DNA from: Diplodia intermedia
Taxonomy: Eukaryota; Ascomycota; Dothideomycetes; Botryosphaeriales; Botryosphaeriaceae
Assembly: GCA_021495925.1 (NCBI GenBank)
Contig: JAKEKT010000058.1
Span: 1 to 64,000, forward strand
DNA length: 64,000 nucleotides
Direction: 5' to 3'
Part shown: positions 18,296 to 31,135 of the stretch, piece by piece
How positions within the stretch are numbered: the first letter of the stretch is position 1
How the letters are laid out: each line of letters starts with the position of its first letter
Position numbers and translations under genes: made by a program
The notes under the pieces: generated by a model
Told to the model about the DNA's origin: nothing
The model's database searches: none
What the model saw: the letters and a program-made list of their open reading frames with translations, nothing else

Positions 18296-21200
18296 ATGCG
18301 CAACCTGAGGTGTGTGCGGAACGCCGTCCGCAAAATCCCCGCCGACGCCCTCCCGCTCACTGCAACCGCATGGGACACGGCCGCCGACTCGCTAATCTGC
18401 ACCTTTGGCCCGTCCGAGTCAAGTGCCGTCATCGAGCTCAAGCGGCTGCAGGACGATGCCTTCTCCCTGATAGCCTCGTGGGACGCGCCGTGCCCGCTGC
18501 CCGAGCTGTCCTGTGACGGCGTTTTAAGTCTACAGTATTTCCCCGACACGCTGACGGCATGCCTGGTCCTCGCCGGCGGCGACATCGTCATTGTCCGCGA
18601 GGAGCCGCTGCACGGCGAGGACTTGATCGAAATCGTCGGGTCCGTGGATGCCGGCATCACGGCCGCCGCGTGGTCGCCGGACGAGGAGCTGCTGGCCATC
18701 ACCACCCGCGCCAACACGCTGCTGTACATGACGCGTGATTTCGAGAACGTCTCCAACATCTCCTTCTCGCCCGACGACATCAGGGCCTCGAATCACGTGT
18801 CCGTCGGATGGGGCAAGGCCGAGACGCAGTTCAAGGGCAAGCGTGCCAAAGCTCTCCGCGACCCTACTATGCCCGAGAAGGTCGATGAAGGTCTTCTGAG
18901 CTCCCTCGACGACCAAACCGTCACCATCACTTGGAGAGGAGACGGTGCCTATCTCGCCGTGAACTCTGTTGAGTCAGAGAAGAGGCGCATGATCCGGGTT
19001 TATTCGAGAGAAGGCGCGCTCGATAGCGTGAGCGAGCCGGTCGACTACCTCGAGGGTGCCCTTAGCTGGAGGCCGGCAGGTAACATCATCGCCGGAGTGC
19101 AACGGCGTGATGACCGCATCGACGTTGTGTTTTTCGAGCGCAACGGACTGCGTCATGGACAGTTCGGCCTCAGACTGACTCCCGACGAGATGAAGAGCTG
19201 GGGCAGCAACATCTCGCTTGCCTGGAACACAGACTCCACCGCTCTCGCCGTATGCTTCAAGGACAGGGTCCAGATTTGGACCATGGGCAATTACCACTAC
19301 TACCTCAAGCAGGAGATTCGACTCAGCGAGGATCTGAACTCGACTTCTGCTGTGCAACCTCGGTGGAATCCTGAAAAGGCACTGAGGCTGGCACTTTCCA
19401 CGCCTTGTAATACCAATGCCCTGGCTCCTTTTGCACAATGCGGCTGACAGTCTCGCAGACACTTCGGAAAGCCTTGAGTATGTTTTCTCTGTTGCGGGCT
19501 CTTCTGCAGTTCAACCCAACGATTTCGGCACAGTTGCCGTCATTGATGGCAGTAAGTCTAATCATGCCGAGCTCACAAAGCATGTTTTGACAGTGACCAG
19601 GAACACTAAGGGTGACCCCTCTGCGACTCGCAAATGTCCCCCCTCCAATGGCTCTGCATGAGGTGCTGCTTGAAAGTAATGCCATTGACGTGGCGATCAA
19701 CTCCTCGAGTACGCTTGTTGCAGCCTTGCACGAATCTGAAGTCTGCATATACCGCTACAACATCTCAAGTAAAGAGGCACAAGATCCAGTTCTTGAGACA
19801 CGCTTTTCTCTGGAAGATCCCGCCGCCAAGCCTCGTCAAGTCGCGTTTCGTGGCGATTCAGACATTTTTGTTCTTCTTGACAATGAGGATATCGGCGAGA
19901 GTGTTGTCTGCTACAAGACCACGGACCAGGAGGGGTTCACTATGATTCCATTGGATTCTTCGCGGATACACACCGTAGTGGCTTCTGTTGACTACAGCAA
20001 GTTCTGTACCATGGATGAGGGTGGCTCAGTATCTTGTATAGATTCAGATGTCCTTGATGGGCCATCGCCCGTCTCCAAGTTTCCGACTAAGCCGGCGTGG
20101 GTTGAGGTAGTGTCACATGAAGATGAGGTATGCTTCTCGATCCTCCGCTTTGAATTCCCCTTCTGATTCGACCTGAGCAGGACATTGCATTCGGCCTTAC
20201 AGCAAATGGCTCGCTTTATGCCAACGGAAGACTGCTGGTGAAGAACTGCACCTCTTTCAGAGTCACTCCAGCGCATTTAGTATTTACCACAACACAACAT
20301 CTTCTCAAATTTGTGCATCTCGCCCCTGTTGAAGGTCCGTTGGAAAGCGTTTGAACATAGATTAGGTGGCCTTGCTGACCAATTGCAGAACTTGAGGTTC
20401 CTCTTGACGAGCCGGAAAAGGACGAGCGGTGCCGTAGCGTTGAGCGAGGCGCTCGCCTAGTTTCGGTGATGCCCACGTCCTACTCCGTTGTTCTGCAGAT
20501 GCCCAGAGGCAATCTCGAGACTATCTTCCCCCGCGCCTTGGTTGTCGCGGGCATCCGGAAGAGCATTGCGGAGAAGAAATACAAGAGAGCTTTCATGGCT
20601 TGTCGTAATCAGCGAGTTGACATGAATATCCTCCATGATCACATGCCGGATCAGTTCATGGCCAATATCCAGCTTTTCCTCGACCAGCTCAAGAAGTTTA
20701 CGCACGTCGATCTGTTCCTCTCCCAATTACGGTATAGCCCTCCCTCCACCCCCCGATCTTCCTATGGTGGCTGACTTCGACAAAAGAAATGAAGACGTGA
20801 CGCAGACGATGTACAAGGAGACTGTGAAGAAGCCAAACAGTGGCGTCGCAACAAACGGTACTTCAGCCAACGAATCAAGTTTCGACGTCTCCACCAAGGT
20901 CAACAGGATCTGCGACGCCTTCCTCGCGGTCCTCCAGAAGCGCACAGAAACAAACCTCCAAAACATCGTCACAGCAAACGTCTGCAAGACGCCTCCCGAC
21001 CTCGAGGGCGGACTCGGCGTCGTCGCGAAGCTCAGAGAGCAAGACGCCAGCCTGGCCGAACGGGCGGCCGAGCACATCTGCTTCCTCGCCGACGTCAACC
21101 AGCTGTACGACCACGCGCTGGGCATGTACGACCTCGACGTCGCGCTGCTCATCGCGCAGCAGTCGCAGAAGGACCCGCGCGAGTACCTGCCGTACCTGCA

Positions 21201-22571
21201 GAGCCTGCAGGAGATGGAGCCGCTCCGCCGCCGCTTCACCGTCGACGACAACCTCGGCCGGCGGGCCAAGGCGATCGCGCACCTGCACGAGCTGGACGCG
21301 TTCGACGAGCTCAAGGCGTACGCCGAGAAGCACGAGCTGTACAGCGACGCCATCGCGCTGCACAAGTACCAGCCCGACCGGCTGAAGGACATCATGCGGC
21401 TCTACGCGGTGTACCTCGACAGCCGGAACAGGTACAAGGAGGCAGGAATTGGTAAGTTCAACCCTTCCCACCCAAGAGGAAAAGAAGAGAAAAAAAAGAA
21501 TCTTCACAGCTTTTCCAGCGCTCCCCCCGCTAACACGCGAACCATCACCCACACACAGCCTTCGAATACCTCTCCGACTTCGCCTCGGCCACGGACGCCT
21601 ACCGCGCCGCCAACATGTGGCGCGAGTCGCTCTCGTGCGCGACGGCCGTCCCGCTGCCCGCCGCCGCCGTGCGCTCGCTGGCCGAGTCGCTCGCGGCGGC
21701 GCTCGCCGAGACCAAGGACCACGCCGCCGCCGCCACCGTGCAGCTCGACTACCTCGACGACCTCGAGGGCGCGGCGCGCACGCTGTGCCGCGGCTACCAC
21801 TTCGCCGAGGCGCTGCGCGTCGTCGGCCTGCGCGGCGGCGACCGCCGGCCCGACCTCGTCGCGCGCGTCGTCGACCCCGGCCTGGTCGAGGGCTCGGCCG
21901 CGACGACGGAGCTGCTGGCGGACTGCAAGGGGCAGCTGGGCGCGCAGGTGCCGCGGCTGCGCGAGCTGCGGGCCAAGAAGGCCGAGGACCCGTTGGCGTT
22001 CTTCGACGGGGTGGAGGGCGGTGGTGGTGGCGCAGATATACCGGACAATGTCTCGCTGGCGCCGACTGATGCGACGACGTCGGCTGGAACGTTCATGACG
22101 CGGTACACCAACCGCAGCGGCACGACGCTCAACTCGGCGACGACGCGCAAGACGAGCAAGAACCGCCGCCGCGAGGAGCGCAAGCGCGCGCGCGGGAAGA
22201 AGGGCAGCGTCTACGAGGAGGAGTACCTCGTCAACTCGGTCGGCCGCCTCGTCGAGCGCGTCAACGTGGTCAACGCCGAGGTGGGGCGGTTGGTCGAGGG
22301 CCTGATGCGCAGGGGGATGAGGGAGAGGGCGGCGGCGGTGGAGATGGCCATGGAGGAGGTGGTGGCGTTGTGCAGGGGGTGCGTGGACGAGGTGTGGCAG
22401 GTGGAGAAGAAGGAGGAGGAGGAGAGGAAGGTCGTCGTGGGCGAGGGCGGGGAGGAGATGCCGCTGACGGGGGCGGATGGCGTTTATTGGGATGCGATGA
22501 TGGCGGCGGAGGGGAAGGCGAGGGTGGCGCCGGTCGTGAAGGCGTTTGAGAGGTTGTCGTTGGTGGGGTAG
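18296..22571 (+). CDS. ELP1: Elongator complex subunit 1
   Basis: Seven exons: 18296-19406, 19459-19551, 19601-20127, 20181-20334, 20389-20731, 20787-21451 and 21559-22571. The phases agree throughout and give 1301 residues, the usual size (yeast Elp1/Iki3 1349). The N-terminal half is a double WD40 propeller; landmarks include SVGWGKAETQF, TITWRGDGAYLAVNS and VTPLRLANVPPPMALHE. The C-terminal half is TPR-like (AFMACRNQRVDMNILHDHMP, then DVDVALLIAQQSQKDPREY-type repeats) and ends with the basic block SKNRRREERKRARGKKGS near 1165-1180, which binds tRNA in yeast Elp1. Elongator adds the cm5 side chain to wobble uridines in cytosolic tRNAs. The first two introns are placed by reading-frame agreement with the conserved block before VTPLR. 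Confidence 0.93.
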
Positions 22572-25500
22572 GTGGGTGAGGGAAGGTGGTTGGGTGGGTC
22601 GAAGATTACGATGGTGAAAATGTTGGCCGGACTGAGATGGGAAATGTCGAGCGTGTGGGGTGGTTATGCTCTTTCCTTGGAGTAAGATTCGTCTTTTCTG
22701 CTTGAGGTGGTGAGGCTGGCACCTGCTGTGTGAATACGCTATACTATGGTGCTTTAGCACATGTTATGTCGATGACGATGTACAGCAATCCACCGTATCG
22801 ATGAAGCTCGATACTGTCTCCCGGAAATGATCAGCTGAGCCGGGAGTTCACGGAGATGATAATGATGCCTCGGTCAGAGACTCAAAATAATCGTGTCGTT
22901 TTTGTGCCTGGCTGCACCAACTCCGTGCTGAAGTGATTATTCGCGTGTGTCTACGACAGGCAAGGCAGTGACCTACTTATTTAAGAAGGGGCTACAAAGT
23001 GAGTTGCGCAGTGGACATACTGTGGAGAATGTATTCCCGAAGTATGAAGGAGGCTTTATACGAACTTAAAAGAGGATCATCACCTGCTGATCAAGCGACA
23101 GGATTGCCCGGGTCCAGGCGACAATGCATGAACGAGAGGCACGTGGTACTATTCGAAGTGTGGCACTCGATATATCAAGGCGGGAAAATGGTACATGGTG
23201 GAAGGGGACTGAAAGCCGAAACAGAAGACCCAGTCGACAGAACACCAAACCCACTTTCTTGCTGGCTTCTTCGACTGACAAAAAGGAGCAGGGCTGGTTT
23301 TTTGATGGTGCTTTTACGTGTTTTGCATATTTAATGGTGAGGATCATTGACGATCGGAAAGGATGATCAGCATCATCTTTGGGCGATGACGAGGTACATG
23401 TTTAGTCGGATCTTTTCTCGAGACCGGCGTGGCTCTGTCTGCTAATCGCGAACAGCAGCACGGCGGAGAACCAGTAGCGGGTGAATTCTCGCTCTCTACA
23501 CAATGCGCTGAGGACCTGCTGTAAGAGGCGTTTGCAACAAATAGGAGGAGCTGTTTTATAGAGTGTCTGGTATTGCCTCCTCCGAGAGAGAAATCCGATG
23601 AAATGTCACAAGGTCCGCATTGGCACGGCGTGCGCGGTCAAGCCCAAGCATTGAGCGTATCGCGCGTCATACACATGATGACCGCTTGCTCCCCTTGCAG
23701 TTGGATTCACTTGGAAAGCGCTTCCATGATGTTGACAGCACGATGAAAGAGAAAGAGCGCTCGGAAGGCACAGCATATATCCACCGAATGACTGCCGGGA
23801 TCCGTCGTCTTGTACTTCCTGTCGTGGGGTGGCGTGACTGACGTGGCTCTCTTTACCAACCATCATCACGAGTCCGGTCGATTCAACGTCTTGCCATCGC
23901 TGTTGTGCCAGATGGATGCAGAACATGGTCGCAGCAGTGGAAAAGGCAAAGCAGCGCCACACCCGCCAAAAGCACTGACGGCCCGCCGCTCGCATACATG
24001 CACATGCGTGTGCTCGGCCAGGGGCACATGGAACCCTGGCCCGGCTGCGCGGCGAACCCTAAATACAAGTGAAACACCGCCGACCAAAGGCGACGAAGCT
24101 TGGTTTCGGCCCCGCCCAGTAGGAGCTGGACACGACGGACAAAGGGGAGTTTCACCTTGAGCGAGACAGGTGTCGCTGCCGTCGTTCTAGACCGTGGGCT
24201 TTGCATGTGTGTATGTGCATACCCATGTACAGTACTTGCCTGCAGCAGGGTATGGAAGTACCTCGCCTACAGGGGGGCAGGCAGTGCTAATAATAACCGC
24301 GGTAGCAACAAACAACAACACCCATGCCCCTCCCCGGCAACGGGCGGCCACGATACCACGGCGACGGGTAACAAGCCACGGTGCCGATAGAAAGAAAAGA
24401 AAAAGGGAGAACGAAGAAAAGAAAGCAACCCATCCGGAGAGTCGATCGATGCATGAGCGTCCGTAGATCCCCATCCTTCGAGCCAATAGTCCAGAGGCAA
24501 AAAAAAGTCAACGCGCTGCCCTTTTGTTCGGCGGACGAGCACGCTTTCCGCCTTTACCGCAAGCGCACCGGGGCGACAAAGAAAAAGGGAAGGAGGATGG
24601 ACAAGTCACCCGTCAACTTCAAACGTCGCATTCAGCTTTCTGGTTGACCTTCCGGCATGCTAACCACGGATCCGGGAAGCGGCAAAGCAAACGGGAGTTT
24701 AAAATTTGGGGGCCGTGGGCAGGAAACAAGGCGCGGATGGGGGGGCCGGGGGGTGGGTGTGTGGGCGTGTGGGTGTGCGGTTGCCACGCGCACGCGCGCG
24801 TTGTGGCTGGGCGGCATGCCTAGGTGGTACCGGGGGGCCCGTCAGGTACCGGTCTTTTACTACGAACGGCTAGGGCGTGCTCGGTTATGGCATTTTCCAA
24901 TATATCCTGGGGCCCGGCGCGCGGGTGGACGGCGTGGTCGTGTGTCGTGCGGAGCTTGGAGGGCGGACGGCGCCATGCACCGACGCCTTGGGGTCTGGTA
25001 ATCTCCGCCCTTGGTCCCGCTCGTACTTGGACGGGCAGGAGCACGAGGCGGAGGTGTGCTTGCATTGTGGTGGAGCGAGAGCGAGAGCAGGGACAGGCGG
25101 AGGGAAGGGAAGGCTGGTACGGGGACGGTGTGCCGCAAGCTGGATGCTGTGCCAGGTGCAGGGCAAACGTGTGTGGCGCACCGCACGTGCCGTGGCAGGG
25201 ACAGACACTGGACGAATATCACCGACGAGAAGGTCAGCAGGCTCGGTTGGAACAGGCGGTGACGGGTATAAAAAAGGCTTGGTAGCGAGGGCGCCGGCGC
25301 CATGTGGGGGATGAGGCGTAGCGGCAAACCATGGCTGCGACGGTGAGAAATGCAGTCACACAGCTGCTGCACGTTGTTTTCCCCTCAACCGTGGGGCGGC
25401 ACGACGCGCACTCTGGCCGTCGAACCACGGTTCCGCCGGCCGCCTACATGCATCGCCAGCAGGGGCACGCATCAGAGGCGCGGCACATTGCATCGCTGGC

Positions 25501-26118
25501 TGGCTGGTTACCCGATGCGGATGTCCCGGGCGGAGGGACCCGCATGGTGATGCAGCCCTCAACTCAAAGCTATTTCGGGACCACGACCCCTCACTGCGGG
25601 TGCCGAGGACGCAAAGCGGGTGGGATGCGCGGGTCCGCAGAGTGAAACGCACGGCGCCGGCGGTTTGCTCGTAGTCACGGCGGACGGTACCGTGGGTTGC
25701 CTGTGGGTGACGCGAGCTGCGTGCCGAGCTGCTGTTGGAAGCCCACGTCGAATGGCCGAGTCCGGAGAAGGCCCGGCCAGGCTGCATTGATTGCTCGCAT
25801 GGCGCTAGTTGCCATCACAGTGCATGCAGGGCCAATCCCGCTAACGCACTTGCCTCGCCCAGTCAGCGACCATGTTGCCCACGACGTCTTTTATCAAGTC
25901 CAAGCATTCCCTTCACGTCATGGATAGACTTGTAAGCTTCAATGTCATTGTGCTGTCGCTGATGAGGACCTCTAGTAGTCTACAACAACCGCTTTTTGAA
26001 CGCCGGCTTCCCACAGTCCCAAAAAGAACAACCACTAGCCACCCCATCCAAAACCACCACAACGTCCTCCCCAAACTTTTGACGCCAGCCATGGAACACG
26101 AGCCTCGACACCCCCCGC
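22572..26118. other. 3.5-kb gene-empty region
   Basis: This lies between the convergent ends of ELP1 and the aminotransferase gene. I read both strands and found only short frames without recognisable content. Parts are GC-rich with GT-rich simple sequence (about 24750-24785). No RNA gene or transposon end was seen. A non-coding RNA cannot be excluded. Confidence 0.5.
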
Positions 26119-27426
26119 TCAAGCCTGGAACCCCTCGTCCGGCACGACGCGCGCCCACTCGTGGTTCTCCTTGCCATACATGATATTGCGCAGCCAAGTC
26201 TTGATGACATGCGCGTACTTGCCCGTCTCGCCGCCCGCCAGCGGGACCTCGATGTCCTTGCCGCGGAAATGGATCAAGCCGACGGGCGCGATGAAGAAGG
26301 CGGTGCCCGCGGCAAACGCCTCGACGAGCCTGCCCTCGGCCGCCGCCTCCACCACCTCGGCCATGGTGAACTTGCGCTCCACAATCTCGACGGCCTCGAG
26401 CGTCTCCTCCTCGGCGTCGCCCGCGCCCGCCCAGCCGCCGGCCAGCCGGGAGCGCGCCAGCTCCAGCACCGAGCGCCGCGTGACGCCGTCGAGGATGATG
26501 CGGTCGTCGAGCGGCGCCGTGACGAGCTGGAGCTTGCCGCCGCTTTCGGGCGCGCGCCAGACGACGAAGAAGTTGGACGCGCCCGCCTCGGTGACGAGCG
26601 AGTCCGGGCCGAGCAGCCACAGGATCTGGTCGAAGCCGCGCGCGCGCGCCTCGCCCTGCGCGATCAGGCTGGGCCCGTAGTTGGCGCCGAGCTTGGCGTA
26701 GCCGAAGCCGCCGGGCCACGCGCGCACCATGTCGTCGCGCGAGGCGAGCAGCTTCAGGCCCGGCTTGGCGAGCGAGCCCGTCGGCTTGTCGAGGTTGGGG
26801 AAGTTGCAGATGATGACGTAGAGCAGCGCGCGCTTGGGCACGTTGACGCCGAGCGCCTCGTCGTCGGCGATGAAGGTCGGCCGGATGTAGAGGAACTGGC
26901 CCGCGCGCGACGCCGGCAGCCACTTGGGCCCGTCGACGGCGCAGAGCTTCGCGATGAGCGCCTCGAGCTGCGCCGGCTCGAAGGCCGGCAGCGAGATGCG
27001 GTTGGCCGACGTGAGCAGGCGGGCCGCGTTGCGGTCGGGCCGGAACAGGCGCAGCGCGCCGTCGTGGCCGCGGTACAGCTTCATGCCCTCGAAGCACTCG
27101 GTGGCGTAGTGCAGGCAGGACGCCGTGGGCATCAGGGAGAGCGGCCCGTACGGCTTGAGCTCCGGCGTGTGCCAGCCGTGGTCCGCCGTCCAGGACACGG
27201 TGACCATGTGGTCGGTGCACACCTTCTGCGCCATGACTTCCGGCGAGTTGGGCTCCGGGACGGGGCGCGGGGCGGTGGTGAAGGTGGTGGTGAGCTTGGA
27301 GGCATCGAGCTTGGCCAGCTCGGGGCCATTGGACGCGCCAGACGGGGGGTGCTCGACGATGTGGTGCTCAATGCCGGCCTCGGTCAGGCCGGAGACGGTG
27401 GTGGGGTTGACGGCGGAGGGAGACAT
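26119..27426 (-). CDS. Branched-chain amino acid aminotransferase
   Basis: One exon of 435 residues. This is a fold-type IV PLP aminotransferase: the CFEGMKLYRG and LFRPDRNAARL blocks that mark BCATs (112-140), GYAKLGANYGPSL with the PLP lysine at 245, EAGASNFFVVW (280-290), TAPLDDRIILDGVTRRSVLEL and a C-terminal PVGLIHFRGKDI. It moves the amino group between Leu/Ile/Val and 2-oxoglutarate. The start at 27426 has a strong context (CCCACCATGTC). The frame is open further upstream but without another ATG, and the N-terminus used here shows no clear mitochondrial presequence, so I favour a cytosolic form. A Gcn4/CpcA-like dyad lies 235 bp upstream. Filamentous fungi carry several BCAT paralogues; which one this is cannot be told. 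Confidence 0.92.
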   Translation of the reverse strand: MSPSAVNPTTVSGLTEAGIEHHIVEHPPSGASNGPELAKLDASKLTTTFTTAPRPVPEPNSPEVMAQKVCTDHMVTVSWTADHGWHTPELKPYGPLSLMPTASCLHYATECFEGMKLYRGHDGALRLFRPDRNAARLLTSANRISLPAFEPAQLEALIAKLCAVDGPKWLPASRAGQFLYIRPTFIADDEALGVNVPKRALLYVIICNFPNLDKPTGSLAKPGLKLLASRDDMVRAWPGGFGYAKLGANYGPSLIAQGEARARGFDQILWLLGPDSLVTEAGASNFFVVWRAPESGGKLQLVTAPLDDRIILDGVTRRSVLELARSRLAGGWAGAGDAEEETLEAVEIVERKFTMAEVVEAAAEGRLVEAFAAGTAFFIAPVGLIHFRGKDIEVPLAGGETGKYAHVIKTWLRNIMYGKENHEWARVVPDEGFQA

Positions 27427-29336
27427 GGTGGGCAAAGGTTTGGCCTGTCTGGTGTGAAGTCTGCGGTATCGGTAGGAACAGGGGGAAGGACTAGGAATTG
27501 AACAGAGATCGACCGCAACGCAGAGCACTGTGAGAGGGGACAAGTTCCTACGGCCAATTGAACAGTGGGCTGGGAGGAAAATTGATGGCGGATGGAAAGG
27601 AGATGAGGTTCAGACAGACTATTTTATACCTACGTAACGGAGCTCCACTCGCAACCGGGGAAGAGTGACTCTTATCTCAGGCGCGGAATGCGGCTAGAGC
27701 GAGCATAGGGCGCGCCAGCTTTTGACAACGGCTCAGCGACACCGGTCTTCCTCGCGCTTGAGCCGGCAAATGACCGGCCAATTGTCCCTGTGACTGCTGG
27801 TTGAGGCTCCATGGCTGAAGATGCGGCGGTGGCGGGCTGCAAATTTATGATCAGAACCTGCCCCATGAGAAAATTGTGAGCCGCTCTTCAGCTCTCGTTA
27901 ATATGTGGCCGGCGTTGAAGAGCCAATCGCTCTTCCAAGCGGCCACTGTGATTGTGCCCTCGCTCACCGAAGGGTACGAATTACGTCTAAACCCGTCTCT
28001 AGCCGAGCCGACACTATCCACATCTTCACCTACTTCACTCCTTAAGCCGATCGGATTCTCGCCGTCTTTGGAGAGTGTTTAATCACATTTGATGTGTATG
28101 GTGCACTCGGAAGGATGCAAGAGCGTTGTTGTGCGCGATCAGGCTAACCAAATATGCTTCCTTTCTCGGCGTTTTGCTGCTCCCCCAAAAACACCAGTGA
28201 CGTCTGGTTCGGACAAACAACCGAGGCCCGGAGACTTCCCCACATTGCGGAAAAGTGAGGTTTATTATCTGGCCAGTGTCCTATCCCTTTGCGCTGTTAC
28301 ACGATCTCCTCCTTGACGACAGCGCATTGTTATTGGCTGCCACCTCTTAGCATTTTGCTCTTTCCTTTCCTCTCTACTCTCTTCGGCTTTCCATCCCTCT
28401 CTGGACAAACGAGCATTAGTGCATTGTTTTTCTTCGGCACCGTTGAGGATCTTGACGCAGGTCCCATTGGACAAACACCAGAAAACCTAAGCCCAAGCGC
28501 CGGTTCAGGGCGGGTTAAAGTTACTAATGACCATAGATTGGGCCAACACCCGTTTATCCGCAATATGGCCTCCCCGGGCGGTGAAAGATGGGATGGAGTG
28601 ACAAGCGATATCGGATGGCCAAGGATCTCGAACACCATCAAGTGCAACAGGGGATTCAGATTGTCTTCCTTTTCGGTGAGTCATTCGTGTCTTCCCGACG
28701 GTGATGACTCAGCGCTACACGGAGATATAGTCTTACATTGAGGGTCTTTGGAGGATCAGATAAGCTCTCATTTAAACGGTGTGCAGATGTGTTGGCCAGG
28801 AGAAAGCAGGGAAAGAAAAGTGGAATCCGAATGCTACGGATGGCGGGGTGAGCTAAATTTGGTCCAGCACCCTGGGCCCGGATCAACACGTTGATGCCAG
28901 GGTACAGCCGTTGCCATGCAATAGCAAAACAAGGATAGCGCACAGCCGCGATGATGTAATTGGAAGTCCCTGGCAACACAGCAACTAGCTTGCTGAACGT
29001 TGGGCAGCTTCAATGCGAATGGCAACTGGGCCGTAGCTATGGCTGAAGCTTCAACTTCATCGGAAATTCAGTGTATACTATCTACGAATGATCTAATTCT
29101 CCCGCGAAAACAAACACGTAACTTTTTTTTTCCGTCCTGAACACAATCCTAACTCCAAGCATCACGTAACCAATGCGTGATGTATAATACAGCAGATCTT
29201 AGCGGGCACAGCAAGAGGCTGCTCGTACCCTTGCGCCGGATTCTCCAGGCGGGTATCACGATCTTTCCATTGTCCATTGCCGTTTTGCTCTTATCCTTTA
29301 CCCGAACCGATGCTCGTCAATTCATTATTCGCGAAA
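27427..29336. other. Intergenic region
   Basis: About 1.9 kb between two minus-strand genes. It holds the aminotransferase promoter at its left end. Short frames, such as 28289-28741 (plus), have no recognisable content. No RNA gene or repeat was seen. Confidence 0.5.
27661..27673 (-). promoter_or_regulatory. Candidate CPC1/CpcA (Gcn4-type) site
   Basis: AAGAGTGACTCTT is a near-perfect dyad containing TGACTC, six of the seven bases of the Gcn4-type TGASTCA site. It sits about 235 bp upstream of the aminotransferase start. Branched-chain amino acid genes are classic targets of general amino acid control, so the position makes sense. The last consensus base is not matched. Confidence 0.35.
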
Positions 29337-30415
29337 TCAAACGGCAGCAGACTGCGCTGACTTATCACCGTAGAGGCGGAACTGGAAGAAGATGGTGACG
29401 TCTTCGACCATTGTTCCCAGCGAGCCGATCAGCCACGGCAGGTTGGTCAAAAAGTACTCCTTTTCGAGAGAGTGAAACAGGATCTAGGAAACGTCAGTGC
29501 AAGAGCTCATGGTCCATGCGCGGGTGGTGACTTACACCCATGCCATACGTCAGGTTGCCCAGCAGCGACAGCAGGAAAAACAGCAGGGACAGGCCCTCGC
29601 AGGACTGCTCGCGCCAGTTCTTGTAGATCTGCGGCAGGCGAGCGCCGAGGTAACACACGGCGCTGGCGTAACCCAGGACCTGAGCGCCCGGAGCAATCTC
29701 CTCGTTGCCAGCGCCTGCGTCAACGGGAGTGGGTCTCCACACCCCCGTCGCCCAAGCGATGGTCCAGCCGACGGCACCTGCCAGGCACACGCCCAGAATG
29801 CTCAGTGTGTTCTTCTTCCACTCGGAGGCGCCGCCCTCCTCCTCGGCAATGCCCGCCAGGGAGTCGATGTGGCCTGCGCTATCCCGGCGGCGGGAGGCGG
29901 CGCTGGAACGGCGGCGCGAGCCGGGCAGGCCCAGGTTGTCGCTGTCGCGGCGGCCCAGCAGCGGCTGCTCCACGCTGTCGCGCGACGACGACGCCTCGGA
30001 CACCTTGCGCACGCGGCGGGCGTTTCGAATGTTGTAGTACAGGCATTGGGCGATCAGGATGAGATCGGCGAAACAGAAGTATACGGCGAGGGCTATCACG
30101 GTGGGCACCAGGCCAGCCCAGGCGGCGCCGATGAGGTTGGTGATGTCACCAATGAACCAGACGGCGAGGAAGGCGATGGAGATGCCATCGGCCGAGCCCG
30201 CCTTGTAGTTCTCGACCAGCTGGGGAACCTGGGGAATGCAAAGTTAGCTCGAGAGTTTTTTTTTAGGCGGTGCTGGAACGCATAAGAATCCAAGGAGCAA
30301 GTATCGACATTGCACATACCAGAAGAAAGATCCAGGCGGCTAGCGAGATGGAGCCGAAGACGCCGCTTAGAGCCTCCTGGGCAGTGAGCGACGCGTCGAG
30401 CATTGTCGCGGCCAT
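29337..30415 (-). CDS. PQ-loop vacuolar basic amino acid transporter (Ypq/PQLC2 type)
   Basis: Three exons (30415-30320, 30228-29536, 29483-29337), with introns of 91 and 52 nt in phase 0, give 311 residues. There are seven predicted membrane segments and two PQ loops: PQLVENYKAGSADGIS at 34 and PQIYKNWREQSCEGLS at 231, each with the conserved PQ pair. The ending GMGILFHSLEKEYFLTNLPW, then LIGSLGT, is typical of yeast Ypq1-3/Rtc2 and human PQLC2, exporters of Arg/Lys/His from the vacuole or lysosome. A Ser/Arg-rich cytosolic loop of about 75 residues (near 105-180) separates the halves, with a dileucine-like EQPLLG sorting signal. The last exon is essential: without it the second PQ half is cut. 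Confidence 0.88.
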
Positions 30416-31135
30416 ATTGTCGGCGAGGTGGATTGTAGTTGTGTAATAGGTAGGTCGCGTGCTGAGAAATCAGTCGGCGCGCATTGCTGGAGCGGCGTCA
30501 GGCACGGCACGGAACGGCAGGCAGCTGTAGGCGCGGGCAGAATTTGCTGATGACAGCAGCACGCCACCCTGCATGCGTGCACAAGACCCGACGCGGCAGG
30601 CCACAAGCCGGCGCCCGCTAGCGGCTCGGCGGTGGATGGGCCGCTGACGGGCCACAGGGCCTCGAAGCCCGAGATCCACGGGGAGCAACGCCTGCAGCGT
30701 CACACGCCTACGCAGGTGGCCTCGCTGCTTCCTTGGGGTTCACCCGGGCCAGCTCTGGCCAACGGGCGACAGAGGCGTTGCGCTATTTCTGGCCTAGCCC
30801 TACCACCCTCACGGCCGCCGTCTCGTGTTCACGCCTTTTCCTCCCGCCCACCACATTCAATAACTGCCTACCGTCCCTTCGTTTCGCCGTCAACCGGTCC
30901 TTCGCTCACCCCCAGGCCTCTCGCTCAACCATTTCCATCGCTCAAAACCCACGTCGGCCGTGTCGCCCACCGCGCCCCATCTTCTTGCGAGACATACGCG
31001 TCATCCGAGTTTGCGGTTCTCCCCTTTCCACGCTTGGACCTTGCGATCGCTGCGAAGCCCAGGGCCAAGCATCGCATCTTTTCATCAGCTCAACCACCGC
31101 CCGCACATCCTCATCGCTCATCCTCCACATCCACC
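30416..31135. promoter_or_regulatory. Divergent promoter region, PQ-loop gene and sensor gene
   Basis: The starts of the two genes lie 720 bp apart, facing away from each other. The right 300 bp is pyrimidine-rich without poly-A/T boxes and probably forms the long leader of the surface protein gene. No single transcription-factor site stands out. Confidence 0.4.

Noticed and set aside
21504..22760. 418-codon minus-strand frame over the ELP1 end
   Set aside because: Antisense of the GC-rich ELP1 last exon; His/Arg/Leu-rich low-complexity translation.
26161..27501. 446-codon plus-strand frame over the aminotransferase gene
   Set aside because: It is the antisense shadow of a GC3-rich gene; its translation is Arg/Gly/Val-rich and lacks any domain, while the minus strand encodes a full aminotransferase.
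27427..27543. In-frame N-terminal extension of the aminotransferase
   Set aside because: It has no ATG upstream of 27426 in frame before the stop; the strong start context at 27426 is preferred.
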